Source of the DNA: Pseudomonadota bacterium
Lineage (GTDB): Bacteria; Pseudomonadota; Alphaproteobacteria; Azospirillales; Azospirillaceae
Assembly (NCBI GenBank): GCA_023416195.1
Contig: JAEZID010000579.1
Location: 1 to 11,623, forward strand
Direction: 5' to 3'
Length of the DNA stretch: 11,623 nucleotides
Below the pieces are notes generated by a model that saw nothing but the letters and a program-made list of their open reading frames with translations, did not search any database and was not told the DNA's origin. A program made the translations under genes and the position numbers. Below, one piece after another: positions 1-6,720 of the stretch (positions within the stretch are counted from its first letter, which is position 1; each line of letters opens with the position of its first letter).

Positions 1-969
1 GGCCTCGACGTCGCCAACAGCACCGTCACTCTTGCCGACGGCGGCATGGTCGGCTGGGATGCTCTGGTGATCGCCACCGGCGTCGGTGCCCGCAGGCTGC
101 CAGGCGGCGGGTTGACTCTGCGCGACTTCGATGACGCCGTCCGCGTGACGACGGCGCTTGAGACGGCGCACGACGTGCTGGTCATCGGTTCGGGCGTGCT
201 GGGGTGCGAGCTGGCGGCACTCGCCGTCGCCCGCGGCGCCCGCGTCCGCATGATCGATCCGGCCCAGGCTCCGATGATCGACAAGGTGGGGCCGCTGGTG
301 GCGGGCCGCCTCGCCGCGCTCCACGCCGCGAACGGGGTGGAGATGCAGTTTGGCGTGGGCGTCGACCGCGTGCTCACGGCCGATGACGGCCGAGCCACGG
401 GGGTGCGCCTCATGGATGGCCGGATACTGAAGGCCGATCTGGTGCTGGTGGCCGCCGGCGGAGTCCCCGCCACCCGCTGGTTGGAGGGAAGCGGCGTACC
501 GCTTGGCAACGGCGTCGTCTGCGATGCCTTCTGCCGGGCAACGCCGTGCGTCTACGCCGCCGGCGACGTCGCCAACTGGTTCAATCCCCGCTACGGCCGC
601 CGCATGCGCGTGGAGCACCGGATGAACGCGACGGAGCAGGGCATGGCGGTCGCGGCATCCCTGATGGGTGCCGGAGAGGAGTTCGCGCCCATTCCTTACT
701 TTTGGACCGACCAATATGACGTGAAGATTCAGGTTCACGGGCTTATCGGCCGCGAAGCCCGAACCGAGGTGATCGCAGGGGATCCGGAAGAGAACGCTTT
801 CGTTATCGGCTACCGCAACGCCCGGGGCGGGCTGGAGGGCATTCTCGGCTGGAACATGCCGCGCGAGGTCCGCAAAGCGCGCGCCCTCATCCCCGAGCGG
901 CTTGAGGACGTCGGCGGGCTGTTGCACGGAGGTGGCGAGGGCAAGAACTTGCCCCTGCCCCGATGGTGA
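1..969 (+). CDS. FAD/NAD(P)-dependent oxidoreductase, ferredoxin reductase-like (5' truncated by window)
   Basis: The frame is open from base 1 to the TGA at 967-969, so the true start lies outside the window; the ATG at 46 is internal. About 322 residues are visible, and roughly the first 80-100 of a 400-residue family member, with the first FAD-binding glycine motif, would be missing. Visible in order: an ALVIATG motif that ends the first FAD segment; the NAD(P)H-binding Rossmann motif VIGSGVLGCE; the second FAD motif VYAAGDVAN; and a C-terminal region with FWTDQYDVKIQVHG, typical of the reductase C-terminal domain in rubredoxin/ferredoxin reductases of oxygenase systems. Such proteins pass electrons from NAD(P)H through FAD to a ferredoxin or rubredoxin. 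TauD-type dioxygenases need no reductase, so a link to the sulfur genes is not evident, and the gene lies on the opposite strand. The family call is firm; the electron acceptor is unknown. Confidence 0.85.
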   Translation, partial: GLDVANSTVTLADGGMVGWDALVIATGVGARRLPGGGLTLRDFDDAVRVTTALETAHDVLVIGSGVLGCELAALAVARGARVRMIDPAQAPMIDKVGPLVAGRLAALHAANGVEMQFGVGVDRVLTADDGRATGVRLMDGRILKADLVLVAAGGVPATRWLEGSGVPLGNGVVCDAFCRATPCVYAAGDVANWFNPRYGRRMRVEHRMNATEQGMAVAASLMGAGEEFAPIPYFWTDQYDVKIQVHGLIGREARTEVIAGDPEENAFVIGYRNARGGLEGILGWNMPREVRKARALIPERLEDVGGLLHGGGEGKNLPLPRW

Positions 970-1110
970 TCAGGCGACGCGAACGGAGTTCGGGAGTCCG
1001 AGGGCGAGCATGCGGTTGAGGACCGCGGCGCCGATGGCGACCTCGGCTCCCTGCGCCTGATCGGTATGGAAGCGCAGCGCTTCGCCGAGAGCGCGACACT
1101 GACGGCAGCG
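970..1110 (-). pseudogene. 3' fragment of an unrecognised gene
   Basis: On the minus strand a 46-codon open stretch runs from just after an in-frame TGA (1111-1113) to a TGA at 970-972. Its codons have strongly GC-rich third positions like the real genes here, and the peptide (beginning RCRQCRALGE and ending LGLPNSVRVA) looks like a genuine protein C-terminus. It has no ATG upstream of the conserved-looking part and no ribosome binding site, so it looks like the tail of a gene whose 5' part was lost or frameshifted by rearrangement. I do not recognise the family; a transposase or resolvase tail is possible but unsupported. It abuts the flavoprotein gene exactly, the two stop codons forming TGATCA. 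It could also be chance, since GC-rich DNA gives long spurious frames. Confidence 0.35.
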
Positions 1111-1176
1111 TCACCATCCTGGCCCGGCGTGCGAGAGTGGCGTCGAAGCGCACGGGGCTCGTTCCTTGGGACAGCA

Positions 1177-2073
1177 TCAGCGGACCATGCCCCACTTGCG
1201 CACGGTGTGGGTCTCGATCCAGCGGAAGACGACGTTCTCAACCAGCAGGCCGATCAGGATGACGGTGACGAGACCGGCGAAGACCTTGTCGATGTACAGC
1301 TCGTTGCGGTTCTGGAAGATGAACCAGCCGAGCCCCCCCTTGCCCGAAGATACGCCGAACACCAGCTCCGCCGCGATCAGCGTGCGCCACGCGAAGGCCC
1401 AGCCGACCTTCAGCCCGGTCAGAATGGCCGGAAAGGCCGCCGGGATCAGCATGGTGACGACATAGCGGATGCCCGTCAGGCCGTAGTTGCGGCCGGCCAT
1501 GCGCAGCGTCTCCGACACCGAGGTGAAGCCGGCGTGCGTGTTCAGCGCCAGCGGCCACAGAACCGCGTGCACCAGCACGAAGGTCAGGCTGACCGCCCCC
1601 AGGCCGAACCACAGCATGGCGAGCGGCAGGAGCGCGATGGCCGGCAGCGGGTTGAACATGGAGGTCAGCGTGGACAGCACGTCGTTGCCGATGCGCGTGG
1701 ACACGGCGAAGCTGGTCAGCGCCATCGCCAGGACCACGGCGATGGCGTAGCCCTTCAGCAGGACCGACAGCGACACCCAGGCCATGGACAGCAGGTTCTC
1801 CCGCCAGATCCCGTCCCACAGCGCCGTCATCGTGGCGCTGAAGGTCGGAAACATCAGCGGGTTGTTCTGCCATGTGGCCGCAGCCTCCCACAGTGCCGCG
1901 ACAAGGGCCAGCACCAGGAGCCGGCGCAGCGCGGTGACGTTGCCGAGGCGCTCCCAAGGGGACAGCGGACGGGCGACGTCGCCGATGGGGCCGGTGACCA
2001 CCACCTTGCGTTCGTACTCGGGGCGCCGGGGCGGCTCGCGCCCGACGCGCGAGGAAAAGGCAAGGTCGGTCAT
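1177..2073 (-). CDS. ABC transporter permease, SsuC/TauC (NitT/TauT) family; sulfate ester/sulfonate module
   Basis: A 298-residue inner-membrane permease of the binding-protein-dependent type. Hydrophobic segments lie near residues 50-68, 95-124, 142-180, 225-240 and 265-285, and the EAA-like coupling loop near 189-222 (AGRNYGLTG, then IPAAFPAILTG) contacts the ATPase. The N-terminal cytoplasmic tail of about 48 residues is somewhat longer than in E. coli TauC or SsuC. Its ATG overlaps the stop of the upstream ATPase gene as ATGA (2070-2073), which implies translational coupling and a shared complex. It is the last gene of the putative eight-gene operon. With the ATPase and the binding protein at 3948-4976 it would form a complete importer. 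The neighbouring AtsK-like dioxygenase suggests alkyl sulfate esters or sulfonates as substrate; that is inference from context only. Confidence 0.9.
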   Translation of the reverse strand: MTDLAFSSRVGREPPRRPEYERKVVVTGPIGDVARPLSPWERLGNVTALRRLLVLALVAALWEAAATWQNNPLMFPTFSATMTALWDGIWRENLLSMAWVSLSVLLKGYAIAVVLAMALTSFAVSTRIGNDVLSTLTSMFNPLPAIALLPLAMLWFGLGAVSLTFVLVHAVLWPLALNTHAGFTSVSETLRMAGRNYGLTGIRYVVTMLIPAAFPAILTGLKVGWAFAWRTLIAAELVFGVSSGKGGLGWFIFQNRNELYIDKVFAGLVTVILIGLLVENVVFRWIETHTVRKWGMVR

Positions 2074-2909
2074 GCGCGCACCTCCTCGACCCGGTCATTT
2101 TCAACTTGGTCCGCGAACAGCATGGTGTGGATGCGGTTGGCGGTGGCCTGGAACTCCGGACTGCCGACGGTGACGTGGTCGTAGCCGTCGCAGTTCAGCT
2201 CCGCCTTCACCTGACCGGGATGGGGCGACAGCACGAGGATGCGGGAGCCGACCACCAGCGCCTCCTCGATGGAGTGGGTGACGAACAGGACGGTGAAGCG
2301 CACCTCGTCCCAAAGCTGGAGCAACTCCTCCTGCATCTTGCGGCGGGTCAGCGCGTCCAGCGCGGCGAAGGGCTCGTCCATCAGCAGGATGTCCGGCTCC
2401 ATCGCCATGGCCCGCGCGATGGCGACGCGCTGCTTCATGCCGCCTGAGAGCATGTGCGGATGGACGTCGGCGAATTTGGACAGGTTCACCTTGGCGATGC
2501 AGTCCAGCGCCTTTTCCTCCGCTTCCCGGCGGGAGGCCTTGCCGCTGGCCAGGAGCGGGAACATGACGTTCTGCTTGACCGTCTTCCACGGCGGCAGCTG
2601 GTCGAACTCCTGGAACACCATCATGCGGTCGGGCCCCGGCCCCTGCACCGCGCGGCCGTTCAGCCGGATGGCCCCCTCGACCGGTTGGAGGAAGCCGCCC
2701 ACCGCCTTCAGCAGCGAGGACTTGCCGCAGCCCGACGGCCCCAGCAGCACGTAGCGTTCCGCCTGGAACACCTGGAAATCGACGCGGTAGGTGGCGGTGA
2801 CGAGATGCCGGGGCGTCTTGTACTGCAAGGTGACGCCGGACACGTCCAGCAGCGGGCGTTCGGAAACCTTGCCGGTGTCCACAACGTCCAGGGAGGTCAG
2901 CGCGTTCAT
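2070..2909 (-). CDS. ABC transporter ATP-binding protein, SsuB/TauB (NitT/TauT) family
   Basis: A 279-residue cytoplasmic ATPase that powers the importer of the second module. All ABC motifs are intact: Walker A GPSGCGKS (57-64), Q-loop Q100 in MVFQEFDQ, signature LSGGMKQR (154-161), Walker B ILLMDEP with catalytic E179, and switch H212 in VTHSIEEA. The frame stays open to 2987, but the start at 2909 is preferred: GGGAG lies 8 bases upstream, and the 26 extra residues of the longer version are arginine-rich and unlike the family. It lies 84 bases downstream of the AtsK-like gene, the largest gap in the operon, which holds a perfect 10-bp hairpin, and it overlaps the permease gene by 4 bases. 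It contains 3 Cys and 11 Met, so it shows no sulfur depletion. The substrate cannot be read from the ATPase. Confidence 0.92.
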   Translation of the reverse strand: MNALTSLDVVDTGKVSERPLLDVSGVTLQYKTPRHLVTATYRVDFQVFQAERYVLLGPSGCGKSSLLKAVGGFLQPVEGAIRLNGRAVQGPGPDRMMVFQEFDQLPPWKTVKQNVMFPLLASGKASRREAEEKALDCIAKVNLSKFADVHPHMLSGGMKQRVAIARAMAMEPDILLMDEPFAALDALTRRKMQEELLQLWDEVRFTVLFVTHSIEEALVVGSRILVLSPHPGQVKAELNCDGYDHVTVGSPEFQATANRIHTMLFADQVENDRVEEVRA

Positions 2910-2917
2910 CGTCTCGG

Positions 2918-2922
2918 CTCCC
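2918..2922 (-). promoter_or_regulatory. Ribosome binding site deciding the ATPase start at 2909
   Basis: On the minus strand GGGAG stands 8 bases before the ATG at 2909. The upstream in-frame ATG at 2987 lies on the 3' side of the hairpin arm at 2970-2979 and has no comparable site. Confidence 0.6.
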
Positions 2923-2948
2923 GGTTTGGCGCAGACGTTGGCACGGTA

Positions 2949-2979
2949 GCGGTGCGGGAGGCGTGGAACCCCGCACCGC
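2949..2979 (-). repeat. Perfect intercistronic hairpin between the atsK-like and ATPase genes
   Basis: The arms 2949-2958 (GCGGTGCGGG) and 2970-2979 (CCCGCACCGC) are perfect reverse complements of 10 bp around an 11-base loop. In the minus-strand transcript this would fold into a very stable stem. It is not followed by a U-run, so it is unlikely to be an ordinary intrinsic terminator. More likely it protects the 3' end of a processed upstream mRNA or lowers expression of the two distal genes. A second small dyad, GCCGC-AA-GCGGC at 2981-2992, lies next to it. Function is inferred. Confidence 0.6.
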
Positions 2980-2993
2980 CGCCGCAAGCGGCC

Positions 2994-3902
2994 TCAGGCC
3001 GCGAGGCTCGGCTTCTTGCCGAGAACGCGCGTCACGCTCCGGCGCCCGTCCACGCTGACGGCCGGTTCGCCGGCCACCGTCGTGCGGCGGACGACGCGCG
3101 GCCGGTCTTCGTAGTCGTCCACCGCGCGGTGGATGGTGGCGCGGTTGTCCCAGATCGCCACGTCGCCCGGCGACCAGTGCCAGCGCACCGTGTTCTCCGG
3201 CCGGGTCGCGTGGTCGTTGAAGATGCCGATCAGTCGCTGGCTGTCCGACGTGGTGAAGCCGATCAGCCGTTGCAGGAAATGGCCGACGATCAGCGTGCGC
3301 TCGCCGGTGACCGGGTGCACCGCGACCAGCGGGTGCTCCGTCTCGTAGACCGTGGAGGTGAAGACCTCCTTGAAGCGCTTCAGCCCGTCCTCGCGCACGG
3401 CGACGCGGTCGCCGGCGTAGTCGTACTGGTTGGTGTGAATGGCCCAGACCTTGTCGGCCAAGTCGCGCAACGCCTCCGGCAGTTCCTTGTAGGCGGCCAC
3501 CGTGTTGCCCCACAGCGTGTCCCCGCCCCGGTCCGGCAGCACATGCGGGCGAAGGATGCTGATGGAGGGATAGGCGTCCAGGAAGGTGATGTCGGCGTGC
3601 CAGGAGCTGGCGCGCTCCCCGCGCGAGCCGTCCACGTCGAAGATCGCTTCCGTCCCGCCCAGCGAGGGCACCGTCGGATGACCGACCAGTTCACCCCAAA
3701 GACGGCCGAAGGCCTCCTGCTGCGCGTCGTCGATGTGGTGCTGGTCGCGGACGAAGATCACCTTGTGCTCGTACACCGCGTCCTGGATCGCCTTCAGCGT
3801 CGCGGGGTGCAGGTCGCCCGACAGCTGGACGCCGCGCACTTCGGCGCCGATGTTGCCGTTGATCGGCTTGATATCCAGCGCGGTGGGGGTGGAAGCGCTC
3901 AT
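2994..3902 (-). CDS. atsK: Fe(II)/2-oxoglutarate-dependent sulfate ester dioxygenase, AtsK-like (TauD/TfdA family)
   Basis: A 302-residue cytosolic dioxygenase. It should couple 2-oxoglutarate decarboxylation to hydroxylation of the carbon bearing a sulfate ester, releasing an aldehyde and sulfate. The Fe(II) triad is visible as H102 and D104 in WHADITF and H258 in WDNRATIHRA; R273 in PRVVRRTTVAG and T129 in GGDTLW are the expected 2-oxoglutarate contacts. From memory it follows P. putida AtsK and M. tuberculosis Rv3406 more closely than TauD, through HTNQYDY, TEHPLVAVHPVTGERTL, RPENTVRW and the C-terminal extension. The taurine-pocket motif HIHPVYP of TauD is replaced by GHPTVPS, so taurine is an unlikely substrate; other sulfonates remain possible. 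AGGAG lies 8 bases before the ATG. There is no Cys and no Met beyond the initiator. It sits between the second module's binding protein and ATPase, resembling the ats gene set of Pseudomonas. Confidence 0.85.
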   Translation of the reverse strand: MSASTPTALDIKPINGNIGAEVRGVQLSGDLHPATLKAIQDAVYEHKVIFVRDQHHIDDAQQEAFGRLWGELVGHPTVPSLGGTEAIFDVDGSRGERASSWHADITFLDAYPSISILRPHVLPDRGGDTLWGNTVAAYKELPEALRDLADKVWAIHTNQYDYAGDRVAVREDGLKRFKEVFTSTVYETEHPLVAVHPVTGERTLIVGHFLQRLIGFTTSDSQRLIGIFNDHATRPENTVRWHWSPGDVAIWDNRATIHRAVDDYEDRPRVVRRTTVAGEPAVSVDGRRSVTRVLGKKPSLAA

Positions 3903-3947
3903 CGACCAATCTCCTGTGGGTGAGGAAGGGGAAAATGAAAGCTTGGA

Positions 3948-4976
3948 TCAGCTGCCGGACTCGCCGTGCAGGATCGGGAAGACGTAGTCCTTCCAGGACG
4001 CCGGCTTGTTCTTCAGGGAGCCGACCCGGTGCATGAAGTCGGCGATCACGCCGGTGTTGTGCGGGACCAGCGAGTAGCTGATATCCGGGTTGTTCAGCAG
4101 CTTCACCACGTCCTCGTGGCTGAGCTTGCTGGATTCCTCGGCGAGGTAGATGCGCGCGGCTTCCGACTTGTCGCGGGCGATCAGCGCGAAGCCGTCGCGC
4201 AGCGCGTCCACCACGGCGGCGGCAACCTTCGGGTTCTCCTCGTAGAATTTCGAGGTGGCGTAGGCCAGCACCATCGTCGCCTCGCCGATCACGTCGCGCG
4301 AATTCAGGATGCGGTGGACGTTCGGGGAGGCCAGCTGGATGGTGCCGTAGGTCGGCGTGGTGATGTGCCCGGTGATCTCGGTCCGGCCGGACAGCAGCGC
4401 GGCGGTGGCCTCCGGCGGGCTGAGCGTCACGGTCAGCGGTTCGAGGTCGTAGTGATGACCCGGCCCGAACTCCTTCTCCGCCGCGATCTGCAACACGACG
4501 GAGTTGATGGAGATCTTCACCGCCGGGACCGCGATGCGGTCTTTTTCCGTCAGGTCGCGGAGGCTGCGGACGTTCGGGTTGTTGCTGTTCAGCCAATAGG
4601 CCGAGGAGTCGAGCCCGGCCAGCGCCTTCACGTTCAGTCCGCCGCGCGTCTTGTCCCAGATGGTCAGCAGCGGCGCGATGCCGGCGGCCACGATGTGGGC
4701 ATTGCCGCTGAGCAGCGCGTCGTTCAACGCCGCGCCACCGCTCAGCACCTGCCAGCTGACCTTGACCTTGCCGGCCCCGCGCGCCTCGGCGTACTTCTCG
4801 ATCAGCTGCTGGTTCTTGGCGACCATCAGCGGCAGATAGCCGAGGCCGTACTGGATGCCGATCTTCAGCTCCGGCACCTCGGCGCGCACGGCGGCCGGGG
4901 CCAGCGCCGCGCCCAGGGCCCCGGCGAGGGCTACGGCGAGGCCGAGCCACGCCCCGCGAATCGTTCCGAACGCCAT
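3948..4976 (-). CDS. Periplasmic substrate-binding protein, NitT/TauT (NMT1/SsuA-like) family
   Basis: A 342-residue exported binding protein that should capture the substrate for the ATPase (2070-2909) and permease (1177-2073). A Sec signal peptide is visible: TIRGAW, then an Ala/Leu/Gly-rich core, with likely cleavage after AVRA (residue 32). The mature part begins with ELKIGIQYGLGYLPLMVAKN, the usual first strand and helix of this fold; later segments include RSLRDLTEKDRIAVPAV and LSPPEATAALLSG. The ATG at 4976 is chosen because AAGGAG lies 7 bases upstream and it starts the signal peptide; the frame is open to 5126, inside tauD, but that stretch is a shadow. It starts 26 bases after the tauD stop. 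It is clearly not a TauA duplicate. The mature protein has no Cys and three Met. The ligand is unknown; alkyl sulfate or sulfonate is inferred from the AtsK-like neighbour, as with AtsR. Confidence 0.88.
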   Translation of the reverse strand: MAFGTIRGAWLGLAVALAGALGAALAPAAVRAEVPELKIGIQYGLGYLPLMVAKNQQLIEKYAEARGAGKVKVSWQVLSGGAALNDALLSGNAHIVAAGIAPLLTIWDKTRGGLNVKALAGLDSSAYWLNSNNPNVRSLRDLTEKDRIAVPAVKISINSVVLQIAAEKEFGPGHHYDLEPLTVTLSPPEATAALLSGRTEITGHITTPTYGTIQLASPNVHRILNSRDVIGEATMVLAYATSKFYEENPKVAAAVVDALRDGFALIARDKSEAARIYLAEESSKLSHEDVVKLLNNPDISYSLVPHNTGVIADFMHRVGSLKNKPASWKDYVFPILHGESGS

Positions 4977-4983
4977 TCCTCGT

Positions 4984-4989
4984 CTCCTT
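4984..4989 (-). promoter_or_regulatory. Ribosome binding site deciding the binding-protein start at 4976
   Basis: A full AAGGAG on the minus strand with 7-base spacing to the ATG at 4976. It supports this start over longer in-frame options inside tauD. Confidence 0.7.
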
Positions 4990-5002
4990 ATCGCAGGGGT
5001 CG

Positions 5003-5851
5003 TCAATAGGGGCGGTCGCCGAGCACCGTGGCGCGGTGCATGACGCGCCGGTGCGGCAGGTAATCGTTGACCGCGTAATGCTGGGTCGAGCGGTTGTCCC
5101 AGATCGCCAGATCGTCCGGCTTCCACTGCCAGCGCACGGTGAATTCCGGCCGGGCGATGTGGTCGAAGAGGAAGCCAAGAATGCTGGCGCTTTCCTTCTC
5201 GGTCAGGCCGAGGATGCGGGTGGTGAAGTTCTCGCTGACGAACAGGGCCTTGGCGCCGGTCACCGGATGGGTGCGGATGACCGGATGGACCACCGGCGGG
5301 TGCTTGTCGCGCGCCTCGCGCCAGCGCTCATGAATGGCCGGGCCGGTGTGACGCCATTCCGGGAAGGCCTTGGTGAAGTCGTGCACCGCCTGCAAGGGTT
5401 CCAGCAGCCGGCGGAGGGGGGCCGACAGCGCCTCGTAGGCGGCGACGTTGCTCGCCCACACCGTGTCGCCGCCCTGCGGCGGAATGATCTTGCCCGACAG
5501 CGCGACGATGGCCGGCGGCGTCTCGATGAAGGTGACGTCGGTGTGCCAGACGTCGTTGTCGGTCGGGTTGTGCGACCCGGTGTCCAGCACCATGATCTCC
5601 GGCCGCTCCGGCACGTTCGGGTAGACGGGGTGGATGTGCAGGTCGCCGAAGCGGGCGGCGAAGTCGCGCTGCTGGTGGGGGGTGAGCGGCTGGTTCTCGA
5701 AGAACAGAACGTGGTGCGTGACCAGAGCCCGCTCCAGCGCCGCGAAAGCGCCATCGGTCAGCGGACGGGTCAGGTCGATCCCCGTCACGCGGGCGCCGAT
5801 GGTCGGGCTGATGGGGGCGATGGTCAGGGTGGGAAGCGCGACGTCGGGCAT
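5003..5851 (-). CDS. tauD: Taurine dioxygenase TauD
   Basis: A 282-residue Fe(II)/2-oxoglutarate dioxygenase. It converts taurine, 2-oxoglutarate and O2 to aminoacetaldehyde, sulfite, succinate and CO2 in the cytosol. It is nearly the length of E. coli TauD (283) and matches it along the whole chain: DLTRPL, FGDLHIHPVYP, WHTDVTFIETPPA, GGDTVW, THPVTGAKALFV, FTTRI, WDNRSTQHYA, MHRATVLGD. The Fe ligands are H103, D105 and H258; R273 binds 2-oxoglutarate and the sulfonate side. The taurine-contact residues known from E. coli all have counterparts: H74, Y77, D98, N99, F159, F209. The start has AAGGGGG 7 bases upstream, in the 22-base gap after tauC. It has no Cys and only two internal Met. True taurine specificity is therefore well supported. 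Confidence 0.97.
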   Translation of the reverse strand: MPDVALPTLTIAPISPTIGARVTGIDLTRPLTDGAFAALERALVTHHVLFFENQPLTPHQQRDFAARFGDLHIHPVYPNVPERPEIMVLDTGSHNPTDNDVWHTDVTFIETPPAIVALSGKIIPPQGGDTVWASNVAAYEALSAPLRRLLEPLQAVHDFTKAFPEWRHTGPAIHERWREARDKHPPVVHPVIRTHPVTGAKALFVSENFTTRILGLTEKESASILGFLFDHIARPEFTVRWQWKPDDLAIWDNRSTQHYAVNDYLPHRRVMHRATVLGDRPY

Positions 5852-5873
5852 GTAAGTTCCCCCTTAAGAAGAT

Positions 5874-6716
5874 TTATTGGCGCCCTTGCCAGGGCACGAA
5901 GATCCGTTGAAAGAGCCGCACCAGCAGTTCCAGGGCGAAGGCCACGGCGGCGATGACGAGGATTCCCAGCACCACCACGTCGGTGACGAGGAACTGGGCC
6001 GCCGACTGCACCATGAAGCCGAGGCCGCGGGTGGCCGCCACCAGCTCCGCCGCGACCAGGGTGGACCAGCCGGCGCCGAGGCCGATGCGCACGCCCGTCA
6101 GGATGTCCGGCAGGGCGCTGGGCAGGACGACGAGGCCGACCACCTGAAGCCGGGTGGCGCCCAGCGAGCGGGCGGCGTTCACCCGCTCCGCATCGACGGA
6201 GCGCACGCCGGCCGCCGTCGCGATGGCGATGGGCGCGAAGATGGCGAGGTAGATGAGCAGGACCTTCGAGCCCTCGCCGATGCCGAACCAGATGACGATC
6301 AGCGGCAGGTAGGCCAGCGGCGGGATCGGCCGGTAGAACTCGATCAGCGGCTCCAGCACGCCGCGCGCCAGCGGGCTCAGGCCCAGCGCAAGGCCGGCGG
6401 GAACCGCCGTCAGGATGGCGAACAGGAGTGCCGTGAACACCCGGCCCAGGCTGGCGCCGAGATGCTCGGTCAGGGTGGAATCGACGAAGCCCTCCGTCCA
6501 CACCCGCACCGCCTGGCCCGCGACCGCCTCGGGGGACGGCAGGAACAGCGGCGGGACGAGGCCGAAGTGCGCCGCCGCCCACCAGCCGCCCAGCATCAGC
6601 GCCACGGTGAGCAGGGCCGCCCGCGCCGTCGGGGACAGCGGGCAGGAGCGGTGCCGCACCTCCCGCCCGTCGTCGGGCAGGGCGAGGCCATAGAGAAGCG
6701 CTTCGATTTCGGACAT
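5874..6716 (-). CDS. tauC: Taurine ABC transporter permease TauC
   Basis: A 280-residue inner-membrane permease of the taurine importer. Hydrophobic segments lie near residues 33-52, 92-113, 133-170, 214-228 and 246-266. The EAA coupling loop (181-208) reads AARSLGATRL and then LPSALPDILTG, matching the TauC/SsuC family. The motif FYRPIPPLAYLPLIVIWFG is typical of TauC. The in-frame ATG at 6746 would add 10 residues and overlap tauB by 26 bases; the ATG at 6716 is preferred because GGGGAG stands 7 bases upstream, overlapping the tauB stop. It is spaced 4 bases from tauB and 22 from tauD, so translational coupling with tauB is likely. It forms a complex with TauB and receives taurine from TauA. 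Confidence 0.95.
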   Translation of the reverse strand: MSEIEALLYGLALPDDGREVRHRSCPLSPTARAALLTVALMLGGWWAAAHFGLVPPLFLPSPEAVAGQAVRVWTEGFVDSTLTEHLGASLGRVFTALLFAILTAVPAGLALGLSPLARGVLEPLIEFYRPIPPLAYLPLIVIWFGIGEGSKVLLIYLAIFAPIAIATAAGVRSVDAERVNAARSLGATRLQVVGLVVLPSALPDILTGVRIGLGAGWSTLVAAELVAATRGLGFMVQSAAQFLVTDVVVLGILVIAAVAFALELLVRLFQRIFVPWQGRQ

Positions 6717-6720
6717 GGCG

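Noticed and set aside
1128..1154. CGTGCG/CGCACG inverted repeat downstream of the last permease as an operon terminator
   Set aside because: The stem is only 6 bp with a 15-base loop and no U-run. It is too weak to call, and no convincing terminator was found between 973 and 1176.
810..1241. Minus-strand open frames of 143 and 102 codons overlapping the end of the flavoprotein gene
   Set aside because: Both run through real coding sequence in shadow frames and have Arg/Ser/Pro-rich translations. Only the third frame (970-1110) has native-like codon use.
1066..2184. Long plus-strand open frame of 372 codons opposite the permease
   Set aside because: It is an antisense shadow: its translation is rich in Arg, Gln, His and Asp with no fold-like pattern, while the minus strand encodes a clear permease. 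The same applies to the other long opposite-strand frames across the window.
2994..5851. The two dioxygenases as a recent tandem duplication
   Set aside because: They share catalytic motifs only. Length, C-terminus and substrate segments belong to different subfamilies, and a binding-protein gene separates them.
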